Assembly (NCBI RefSeq): GCF_007565055.1
Contig: NC_044554.1
Coordinates: 15,725,921 to 15,789,920 of the forward strand
DNA length: 64,000 nucleotides
Direction of reading: 5' to 3'
Source: Rhinopithecus roxellana
Lineage: Eukaryota; Chordata; Mammalia; Primates; Cercopithecidae
Positions 1 to 64,000 of this stretch are shown here, piece by piece (position 1 is the stretch's first letter; each line of letters begins with the position of its first letter). Made by a program: the position numbers and the translations under genes. Below the pieces are notes generated by a model. The model saw only the letters and a list, made by a program, of their open reading frames with translations. It did no database searches and had not been told where the DNA came from.

Positions 1-240
1 TAATTATAACATTAATATATATATTTCCCACTTTTCTTGTCCCCAAAACAGCTTTATATATATATGTATGTGTATATATATGTGTGTGTATGTATGTGTA
101 TATTTATATATGTTTATATTTATATGTGTGTGTGTGTATATATATATATTTCCCATTTTTCTTATCCCCAAATATATAAAATATGCTGTTTTGGGGATAA
201 GAAAAGTGAGAAATAACAATACGTATTTATTTATATTTAA
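1..240. repeat. TA/TG microsatellite flanked by short direct and inverted copies
   Basis: A TA/TG/TTTA low-complexity tract fills about 53-150. A 28-30 base non-microsatellite segment occurs at 21-53, partly again at 146-172, and inverted at 184-214, so the tract sits inside a local inverted repeat. It lies in the last intron of SLC26A5. Confidence 0.75.
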
Positions 241-360
241 ATAGAGAAATCCTGGAAGAACACACAAGAAAGTAGTTTCCTGGGATTGCGGATATGATGG
301 GTGGAGACAGGAATTGGAGTGAAACTTTTCCTATAGCATTTTAATATTTAAACTATATGT

Positions 361-460
361 GCTTGAACCCAGGAGGTGGAGGTTGCAGTGAGCTGAGATT
401 ATACCACTGCACTACAGCCTGGGTGACAGAGTGAGACTCTGTCTCAAAAAAAAAAAAAAA
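361..460 (+). mobile_element. Alu 3' fragment
   Basis: Right-arm end of an Alu (from GCTTGAACCCAGGAGG to the A-tail at 446-460), 5' truncated. It lies about 85 bases before the SLC26A5 terminal exon. Confidence 0.85.
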
Positions 461-523
461 GCACTATATGGAAGTGTTACCTTTTTTTAGTTGTTGAAGA
501 CTGATACCCAGAGTATGGACTAA

Positions 524-739
<216 letters not shown>

Positions 740-3130
740 ATGAGGACCTCACCCTAGGATGGGGTTATAAGCCTCTTGTGAAGTTCATAATTTACACGTT
801 TTAGATACTAGACACTAGATTTTTTTTTTTCTGAGGGTAAATACTAGTAGTCGAGGCTTGATTTGGAGGGTGAATGACGCCTAGCAAGATGTATCGTACT
901 TGTGTTTTTTTAATTGAATATTTCAAAGATAAATTGGCCTGTTGCCTGCATTTATTATGGAGAGGCATTTCTGCTACATTTTAGTATTATCTTTGTAAGC
1001 TAAGCACTGAAAAATGTATTTCAGTTAAGTACTTTTAACCTATGAATAGGATATGCTGTCGCCAGATAAGTAGTGGTTCTTTGCTTTTCTACTTGTTGGT
1101 CTATAGACTGTCTATAATTAGTTATCTAACAGAAGAAAGAAACTGCAATTTTCTAGAAGTTCTTGTTTTAAAATAACCTTTTATTTATTATAGAAGCAAT
1201 ATAAATGCATTGAGGACATTTTTGAAAAAATAGACAAACAAAAATAAGAAGATAAAACATTATATTTCTACCAGAGATTACCACTGTTAACATCTTAATG
1301 TCCTTCCAGATCTTTTTCCATGCATATACATTTACATTTTTAACCAAAGTAAGACCACATCTATAGTGTTTTATAACCGATTTTTCTTTAATCAATAATC
1401 TCCACTTTCTCATTCCAGCACATTTTTTTGCCTTAGACCATATTTAAATTTTCCCAGTTGTCCCCAAATTTGCAGTTGATTTGTGCAAACTGATACTCAT
1501 TCTATGACCTTACATTGCAACTGGTCATGTCCTTTAAAGTCCCTTACATCTATTTTAATCTAGCACAGTTCCTTTTTTATGACGTTAACTTGTTAGAGAC
1601 TGGGGCAGCTGTCCTGTAGAGTCCTGTCTTGTGAATTTGCCTAGTTCCTTTTTCATGGTGTTAACTTATTTTTGTGTTGCCTTTACTACCTGCAATCTGA
1701 AAGTTATGTCTAAAGCCTTTATAGATTCAAATTAAAGCATTTTGTGCTAGATTATATCATAGATAAGATACATGCTTCATATCGCATCACTTCAGAAAAC
1801 ACGTAATATCTAATTGATCTACCATTAACTAATCTAGTGATCTAAGCTAGATGAGTGGATCAGCATGAGTCTGATCCTCCGGTTAGATTTTCCCCTTTGT
1901 GACTACAGACTTATCTGTGTGGTGTTCCTTTGGCATTGAATGAATGTCCAGTCCCCCATTAGCCATTTACCAGGAGTTTTAACATTGGGTGGTAATTCTT
2001 TGCTAAATCATTAACTTTGTTAAGGTTTGTGAGTAGGTTGTCTAGTTCTTTCATTTCTTCTGCCTTTATTAGTTGATTGTTCTATGTGAACTACAGCTTT
2101 CCCTTCTCCACTTGAGCTATTGGTCATCCTTACCCACCTACAGTTCTACTAGCAGGGCAGGTTGAATGCTTTATTATTTTCATTTAATTATGAACTGCAA
2201 AGTAAATAACTGGTTTATTAGATGGTGACAAAGTAATGGGTTTTTTTTAGATTTCCCTTTTCTGGTGTGATGGTGGTCTTGTGAATATTGAAAGTTTTAA
2301 TGGGTTTCAATCCATTATGTTCTTTTTGATGCTCAAAGTGTCACGACTGTGGCCAGTATAAGTCCTTAAAAGCTTTGTTATTGTTGCTAATCACGAAGTA
2401 GCATTAAAGACCATGTTTTTAAGAAAACTAACCCCCAGGTGTAACTTAAATCTTCCTTAGAAGTTCGTAACAGCTATCAGCTCATTATACATCAAACTCA
2501 ATGTTCAGCCTAGGAGTAAGCATAATGCTCATCATACTCATTCCACAGAAACATGGAATGTCAAAGGTTGGAGGAGGATACCTTTAAACCAATTTGTCAC
2601 TTTCAGTTGTTTGTAACTATCAGCTCACTATAAATCAAAGCATAGGTATTAGCCAACCTGTCTAAAGCCTCCTCTGCTAAGAGTGCCTGCTGATAGTGAG
2701 TTTGTTTTTTCTTTAATATGTTGTCTTATTGACATCTTGTTATAGTTTTCATGAATAAGATACTGCCAGGAGAAAGTAGTCAGATCCCAGTGGAATTGTT
2801 AGCATGGCCCACTTGCAACCAAACCCTGTGTATGTGTTCATGTTAACTCGTATCAGGTTTCTCACTGTCTTTACTAATTAAATTCAAAATAAACTCCTCC
2901 TTTTAATCAAAACTTTAGCTAATTCTAGAGTGGAATTTAGATTTGCTTAGTTATTTCCTTTGCAGTCATCACATGAGATCAGATACATCTGCATTCTGAT
3001 ACAGACTGCCTTCTGAAAGAGCATGTAGTTGTAGAACTTCAGCTTACACTAGAAACTTTTGTAAAAGAGCCCATATCATTTCAGCCATTTAAGTAGAATT
3101 TAAGGATTTTAAACTATGTTAAAATACTTT
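740..3130 (+). other. SLC26A5 3' UTR / 3' flank
   Basis: AT-rich sequence without an exon-like open frame. Candidate poly(A) signals are ATTAAA at 1731 and 2877 and AATAAA at 2888-2893, so the UTR end cannot be fixed from sequence alone. Positions 1150-1440 look like an old interspersed repeat that I cannot name. Short divergent direct repeats occur at 1568-1591/1644-1667 and near 2470/2608. Confidence 0.4.
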
Positions 3131-3434
<304 letters not shown>

Positions 3435-3506
3435 TCATTGCACATTCTTTAGCACCAGCCTTCCACTTAGCAGATACCGTGCTTGATAGATTGAAAGTAG
3501 TGCACA

Positions 3507-3810
<304 letters not shown>

Positions 3811-4748
3811 GAAAGTAGTGTACAAAAAAAGGTATTTGTCTGTTACACATTTGTATTTAGCTTTACTGTTAAACTTTTAAACTGTTTTGAATAGAATTGT
3901 TATGTATATTAAAAGCACCAAGTCTTAAGGAGGGAAATATATTTTTGTTTTATCATTTTGCCTAGCATCTGAGAACGAGTGCATTTCAAAATACATTTCA
4001 TCCGTATGTAAATATGTCAGAATGTTTTACTTAGAATTATTTCATACAGTGAAAATTTCCTGACCTTTTTTTTCTTACAGGCTTGTCTCTGCCTTTCAAG
4101 CAAATAATATATAAGCCCACCTGTTCTTTCTGGGCCTTAATAGCTGCTACTGTATCTTCTATGTTTTTTCCACCCTGATTCAAATTCAGGTTCATATGGT
4201 CCCATCAAAATGGGTATAATCTACATAATCTAAGGACTAGCCTTATTTTATGGCAATATATGGGAAAGCACTGTTTTGAAGAAGGTCCCATAAAGAAAAG
4301 TCCTTTGACCTTCTCAAATCCTGTGCGGTATGACAGTGGTTGATCTCTGTCTCATGAATCAATGGAATATGTTTGAAAACGTTTGTGAAACAGGGCCCAG
4401 AAAATTCCAATCTATGTCTTAGACACTGACTCTGTATAAGTATATGGCAGCTGATAATGGGATCCCAATTGCCAATCTCATCTTCAGTGGAACCTGAGAA
4501 ACTGTTAAGGGTATGGATCCTCTTCAAGCCCTGGAATAGCTCATCTTGTAGTTCGCAGGCAACATCTAAAACATCCACTCCGTGTGGTTTGATCCTGTGT
4601 CCTTACCTGTTTAGCAGAGAAAGAGTACCAGCTTCTGAGTGTACACTTCTTGAGAAAATGAGCCTGCTCTCTTGTGTGGATGAAGAAAAGAGGGTAGCAA
4701 ACCCAGTGAATCTGTCCTGGAGTGGGTGGGTGTTTTTTTGTGTGTGTT

Positions 4749-4805
4749 GGGGGGTGGGGGTATGCCCTTGTGTGGGGATGAGGGAGGGAAGAGTATGTGG
4801 TGGGG
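4749..4805 (+). other. G-rich tract, G-quadruplex candidate
   Basis: Runs of G at 4749-4754, 4756-4760, 4774-4777, 4782-4784, 4786-4788 and 4802-4805, mostly with short loops. Folding is an inference. Confidence 0.4.
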
Positions 4806-6088
4806 AAGGCTCTATTATGTCTGCCCCTTTAAAGATAGTAAATCAATTTAAATTCTAAAATCAAACAGAACTTCCTCGGTGTGAGCCTGTATGCTTTACT
4901 GAGTGCAAAAAATGCTATTGGTCCTTTTTAGTGCACCTCACCCTTCAGGAGTGCCTTTAGGATTCAGGATGTTTGGATTCTTACTGTTCTGAATGCTCAT
5001 AAAAGTTTGAGAACTGTGAAAGTATTATGGAATTCTTCAAACCAAAATGCAGGTAATGGTTTTGAAGCCCCTCCAATCCCAACAACACAATGGTAAAAGC
5101 TAGCACTACACCAGGTAACATGCCTGCTTAGTGACTTGGATTTTATCAAGTTTGAGCATCTTAAAACTCCACCTGGCCTTTGAGAAAGGTGTACCAGGCT
5201 TTTCATTGTACTGGTATATTGCATTTCACTTTACCTAACAGATAAACCTCAGAAGCATCACGAAAATTGAGTTTTTTAATAAACCTAATCACATTTTAAT
5301 GTTGTTTTTAAAACGGGATTCTACAATATATATTTCTAAAGTCATAAATCCTTTGTATTCTAACTTAGCACCCTGACACATATATATATGTGTGTGTGCA
5401 TCTACACACGTATATAGACACATCTATTTTAGGTGGAAGAAGTCATTGGTAAAAGTCTGTTTCATCTTTTTAAGTAGGGTACAAACATGCTGACCTAGAC
5501 AATGTTGATGCTACCTGCATAAATATGCCTTGACAGAAAAACACCCAAATTTTTCAAATAGTTGATTTTTTATTTGATGTGTAGCCAATTAGATTTTCCT
5601 TATGGACTTAAATTAATTATCACGATAGTCGCTCTGTGTCGTTAAAACAGAGTGTGCTCAACACTATCTAATTTGAGTTGTCTTTAATTGGTATATATGA
5701 GCATGTGGCCATGACAAAGTGGAAAGACTTGAGAGTGTGTTCTAAATGCATACATTTATTTAATCAAAACATTCAAAAACATACATCTTCAGTCATTTTC
5801 TTGAGTATATTTTATTGTAAGCATAACCTGAAAATAGTTTGCTCTATTTAATTCCTCAAGAAAGACTAGAGCAGGGTTTAAAAAGATGAATTTTTCTGAT
5901 CAAGTTCATAAAAATGAAAAATCAAGAATATTGGTTGGATTTTATAAAGGGCTTTAATTTCTTGAAAACTTTCATAATTTTCCATATTTCAGTGCAACAC
6001 AGCATTTTCTATGTTGTCAACTTTTTCTATTGTAAATTTAAAATGTGTCCAACTTTATTTTGCAACGTATTTATGAATATTGAACTTC

Positions 6089-6094
6089 AATAAA
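6089..6094 (+). promoter_or_regulatory. candidate poly(A) signal (plus strand)
   Basis: AATAAA followed by CA and a T/G-rich stretch (TATTGTGCTTTAGTCTTGG). It could end a long SLC26A5 3' UTR, but distance from the stop (5.3 kb) makes assignment uncertain. Confidence 0.35.
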
Positions 6095-6634
6095 AATATT
6101 CATTATTGTGCTTTAGTCTTGGCATTGGGGGAAGGGGTAATTGTGGTAGAAGATAGGATTTGGTGGTGGTTACACAGGAGATAATTTTTAAAAGATCTGT
6201 TGAGGATTCTAATATAACCTTTATTTTTAAAATACCTCACTGTAGACCAGAAGCCTAACAGACATTTTACCAAAATTTCAAACTAATTTGTAAAATGAAA
6301 GTAATCACTTTTCTGTATGAAGCCAATTCTGGATTTTCTAAATTAGATCATATGTACACACATTTTTTTTTTGTCTTTTTTACTACTCTTTCACCTCTGG
6401 CTGAACATTTTTCTTTCTGCTTTATTGTATTACTTTACTGCTCATTAAAATCACTAATTCTTCCTGATTAATTTGAAATCAAATTGCAATGCAAAACATA
6501 TACATCCAATGTTTCTCCTACTTTAAAAAAGATTTGGCCAAAGCTTTTATTATTCAACATGGTGGTGGGAAACTATCATAATGCATGTGGTCATAAGCCT
6601 AAGTGAGCTACTTTGATGCGGGACAGAAGAGGAT

Positions 6635-6850
6635 AATAGGAGCATAGGTAATGGAGCCGACAAACTTGGACCAGAAACCCAGCTTTGCCACTACAAGTAA
6701 GTAGGAAAGTTTGTGAATCCATTAGATGAAGATCCATTTGATAATCTTCCTCAATGGACAGATGGGAGGATACAATGAGAATTTCTATGTAGAGCACCCA
6801 GCCAGCATATGCCTAGGATATAAGCCGTCTAAGCAAGCACTTTGTTTGCT
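6635..6850 (+). mobile_element. MIR SINE
   Basis: Diverged MIR pattern: a GACTTTGGACCAGA-like core, then AATCTTCCTCAATGG resembling the family's TTTCCTCATCTGT segment, then an ATGAGAAT...AGAGCACCCAGCCAGCATA tail. Confidence 0.55.
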
Positions 6851-6980
6851 GTGAAACCCTTAAATGGGAGTAGGTCAAAAAAACAGTCAAAATACATTCT
6901 AACAAGCTTTTCTGTCTAATAACATTAGAGATCACCTTTTATTAAAAGAAGAGATATGGAAACATACAATTTTGAAGCCA

Positions 6981-6986
6981 TTTATT
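6981..6986 (-). promoter_or_regulatory. PSMC2: PSMC2 poly(A) signal
   Basis: TTTATT on plus is AATAAA on minus, 80 bases after the PSMC2 stop. This gives a short 3' UTR with cleavage expected around 6960-6970. Confidence 0.8.
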
Positions 6987-7065
6987 TGTTTATGAAGTGG
7001 TTATTAACAAGTCTATGTAAGGTTAGGATTCCAATCTAAAGTTTTCACCTGAAAGCCTTCAGGGT

Positions 7066-28700
<21,635 letters not shown>

Positions 28701-28859
28701 ACAGTGTTTGTAAAACGCGTGGCATATTAGACACAATAAGTAGTGGCCACATCTACAAACATAGTGAAGGTAATCTATTTCTGGTAAAGAGTGAATATCC
28801 AGAATATTTGAAGAACTCCTATCCTACCACCCAAGAAAACAACCTAGTTTTTTAAATGA

Positions 28860-29573
28860 GCAAATAACCTTAATAAACATTGCTCCAAAGAAGATATACA
28901 AATGGATAACATCACTGTTAAGGAAATGCAAATCAAAACCACAGTTGGATGCCACCACACACCCATTAAGATAGCTATTATTAAAAACAAGCAAAAACAA
29001 AACAGGAAATAAGTGTCGGAAAGGGTGACCCTTGGTTCCAGCAGACCCTTGCGTGTGCTGCTGGATAAAATGAAATCCTGGTGCACTGTTGATGTAAATG
29101 TAAAATGATAAAATGGTGCAACTGCTGTGGGAAGCAGTATGATGATTCCTCGGGAAATTAAAAATAGAATTACCATGCCATCTGGCAATTCGACTTCCGG
29201 ATATGTATCCAAAACAATTGAAAACAGGATCTCAAAGAGGTATTTGTGCATCCATGTTCATAAGCAGCATCAGTCACCACACCCATAAGGTGGAAGCAAC
29301 CCAAGTGTCCATCTACGTATGAATGGACAAACAAAACGTGATGAGCGCGTGCGCACACACACACACAGGTATTATTCAGCCTTAAAAAGGAATGGAATTC
29401 TAGTATAAGCTACAGCACACATGAACCTTGAGAACATTATGCTAAGAAAATAAGCCAGTCACAAAAAAGACAAATACTATGTGATTCCACAAATATGAAG
29501 TACCTAGAGGTGTCAGATTCCTAAAGACAAAGTAGAAGAATGGTTTCCAGTGGAGAGTTTTCTCCACTGGTAT
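28860..29573 (+). mobile_element. L1M-type 3' end, part 1
   Basis: Conserved L1 text: ATGCAAATCAAAACCACAGT, AATTACCATGCCATCTGGCA, CAACCCAAGTGTCCATC, GTATTATTCAGCCTTAAAAA, ATGTGATTCCACAAATATGA. 5' truncated; broken by an Alu. A (CA)n occurs at 29350-29366. Confidence 0.85.
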
Positions 29574-29575
29574 AG

Positions 29576-30066
<491 letters not shown>

Positions 30067-30077
30067 ACAAAACCCCC

Positions 30078-30461
<384 letters not shown>

Positions 30462-30550
30462 TCAGGTTACTTTGCACCTTGGAGCATGTTTTAACAGTGG
30501 TTGCATTAATAGGGATCAGGAAGAGGTTTGGGGGCAGAAGATTAGTTCAA

Positions 30551-30669
30551 TTTTTTTTTTTTTTTAAGACAGGGTCTCACTGTTATCCAGGCTGGAGTGC
30601 AATGGTGAGATCTCGGCTCAGTGCAACCTCCACCTCCCGGTCTCAGCGATCTTCCCACCTCAGCCTCCC
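30551..30669 (-). mobile_element. Alu 3' fragment with target duplication
   Basis: About 105 bases of Alu plus T-tail. Flanked by TTAGTTCAATTTTT (30542) / TTAGTTCAATTTTT (30670), so it integrated as a 5'-truncated copy. Confidence 0.9.
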
Positions 30670-30752
30670 TTAGTTCAATTTTTGAAATGTCAATTTTGAA
30701 GTGACAATTTTATAATGCAGCAGATATACAGGTCAATTAAATGTATTTAATT

Positions 30753-30869
30753 GGCCTGGAACGGTGACTCACGCCTCTAATCCCAGAGTTTTGGGACACT
30801 GAGGCGGGACGATCCCTTGAGGCCAGGAGTTCAAGACCACCTTAGGCAACATAGTGAGACCCTGTCTTT
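30753..30869 (+). mobile_element. Alu left monomer (FLAM-like)
   Basis: GGCCTGGAACGGTGACTCAC to GAGACCCTGTCTTT, ending in a CT/TA microsatellite. Confidence 0.8.
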
Positions 30870-30873
30870 CTCC

Positions 30874-30907
<34 letters not shown>

Positions 30908-30909
30908 TT
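30870..30909 (+). repeat. (CT)n(TA)n microsatellite
   Basis: About 26 bases of CT followed by about 18 of TA, in the position of the FLAM tail. Confidence 0.9.
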
Positions 30910-30939
30910 AAAAACTTGTTTAATTGTGAAAATATAATG

Positions 30940-31040
30940 AAATTAGTAAATTAGAAGATAATTTATTCATAGTAAATTTATTTATAGTAAATTAGAAGAT
31001 AAATTAGAAGATAGTAAATTATCTTGTAATTTACTAATTT
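30940..31040. repeat. 26-bp near-perfect inverted repeat with 49-bp spacer
   Basis: The arms 30940-30965 and 31015-31040 pair at 25 of 26 positions. The spacer repeats AGTAAATTAGAAGAT-like units. Confidence 0.9.
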
Positions 31041-31756
<716 letters not shown>

Positions 31757-31999
31757 CCTCCGCAAATTTTTATACTAGTCGTCGATACTGGTTCACACAG
31801 TTATTTTCATTTTTTACTTAAAAGTGTAGCGTTCCTGGGAAAATCACTGATTAGGTTCAGATTAATATATAAAGCAGTAAGAACTTAAAAATAAAGATAA
31901 TATAAAAAGAGCTGCTTTTAAAGGTTATGTTCTATGTATTGCACAGGGACGTGGAATATAATCGTTTTCATAGGAAAACTGACGCGCCTAGGAACCATT

Positions 32000-32270
32000 C
32001 TCTCGTGCGACTTGGTCTCCAGCCGGATCTCAGTCAGTGTGGAACTAGGTTGCCGCACACGTTGGCGGGGGTGGGAGGGTGTCAGACTGGACTCCGTACC
32101 ACGAAAGATCCATCCCGGAAGTGCTTACTGGTCGTCTCCATGCGCCGGTTCCTGGGCGTCGTAGAGCCAAGGCGCGAGTCTCGGACTGAGAGGTAGAGCT
32201 GGGGAGACCGTAAGCGCCCTCCGCCCGGGACGTGAACCGCTGCTCCCACCGGGCTAGACCCGGCGTCATC
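32000..32270 (+). promoter_or_regulatory. DNAJC2: DNAJC2 promoter and 5' UTR (CpG-rich)
   Basis: GC- and CpG-rich stretch with a GC box (GGCGGGGGTGGG, 32064-32075) and an ETS motif CCGGAAGT (32115-32122), no TATA box. The transcription start cannot be set from sequence but should lie about 32120-32200. Confidence 0.65.
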
Positions 32271-63547
<31,277 letters not shown>

Positions 63548-63562
63548 CACCAATCCTTTCTT

Positions 63563-64000
63563 AAACTAATCGCAGAAAGATGCTTTTGGATTAATAGACT
63601 TGACTATACATGATAAGCTGTTTCTTTCTTCTAAGAGTCCCGGTTTTACCTATATTCTTAATCTTGTTTATTATCCTAAAATTTCAACTTAAAGATATGA
63701 GACTTAGTGCTATATAGGGGAGGAAGATCACTGTTTGCAAAAATCAGGGGTGACTTGTTTGGCTGAGTTAGGCATTATTTCAGTTCTTTTAATAAAGGTA
63801 AGTAACAAGGCAGGGTTTCAGAACACCTGAAGGACACTTCTAAAGGGGTTTATTCTCCTGTGCCTTTATCTCCACAGAATACCATACAACAGGTATTAGC
63901 ACACTAGTCTCAGCTCTTAGGGGACTTGTTTCCATGTTGGAGGGAGGTAGGCCCTGATACTTGTCCAGTCTGCTGTGAGGAGAGGTGACCCTGTGAAGGC
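63563..64000. other. DNAJC2 intron 15 to window end
   Basis: No exon or repeat recognised. Confidence 0.4.

Larger units (their letters stand above)
3825..6630. other. SLC26A5-PSMC2 convergent intergenic interval
   Basis: No exon of a known gene was recognised. It contains an unassigned 111-codon minus-strand open frame (4243-4578), a G-rich plus-strand tract (4749-4805), a short TA/TG repeat near 5379-5425, and a strong AATAAA at 6089-6094 on the plus strand. Confidence 0.5.

Noticed and set aside
1568..1667. Apparent 24-bp direct repeat in the SLC26A5 3' flank
   Set aside because: Diverged and short; likely chance or very old repeat sequence, so noted only within the region entry.
4457..4858. 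133-codon plus-strand frame
   Set aside because: Opposite the unassigned minus frame; ends in G/T-rich low complexity and has no recognisable domain.

Overview
The window is primate nuclear DNA, most likely from an Old World monkey (macaque, baboon or guenon type). It has three spliced vertebrate genes, about sixty Alu copies, L1/L2/MIR fossils and no prokaryotic features. Several young AluY copies carry GGCCRGATC where human AluY has GCCGAGATC (near 12490, 16990, 31513, 45411 and 63304), a hallmark of cercopithecid AluYR-type subfamilies. The gene order matches the human 7q22 block SLC26A5 - PSMC2 - DNAJC2, read in reverse.

Layout. (1) 546-739, plus strand: last coding exon of SLC26A5 (prestin); the rest of that gene lies to the left. 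(2) 740-7065: tail-to-tail interval with 3' flanks, Alus and old repeats. (3) 7066-28495, minus strand: complete PSMC2 (26S proteasome ATPase Rpt1). All 12 coding exons can be placed with consensus splice sites, and the summed CDS is 1302 nt, i.e. 433 codons plus stop. Its introns hold many Alus, old L1 pieces, a sense-strand RPS29 retrocopy with a 53-aa open frame, and two sets of local direct duplications. (4) 28500-32270: spacer between the divergent PSMC2 and DNAJC2 promoters, with ETS/CCAAT motifs on the PSMC2 side and a GC-rich ETS/GC-box region on the DNAJC2 side. (5) 32271-64000, plus strand: DNAJC2 (MPP11/ZRF1). Coding exons 1-15 encode residues 1-545 plus one base of the next codon; the C-terminal part, including the second SANT domain, lies beyond the right edge.

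Functionally, PSMC2 is a subunit of the proteasome unfoldase ring, DNAJC2 is a ribosome-associated J-protein and chromatin factor, and SLC26A5 is the outer-hair-cell motor protein. They are neighbours rather than an operon. I found no novel system. The most interesting extras are local rearrangements: a 196-bp direct repeat flanking in-frame PSMC2 exon 5, a 47-bp repeat flanking exons 6-7, a 57-bp tandem duplication touching the DNAJC2 exon 3 donor, the intact RPS29 retrocopy, long inverted repeats, and Alu pairs apparently sharing one target-site duplication. Coordinates were read by eye, so repeat edges are good to a few bases at best and family names for old repeats are provisional.
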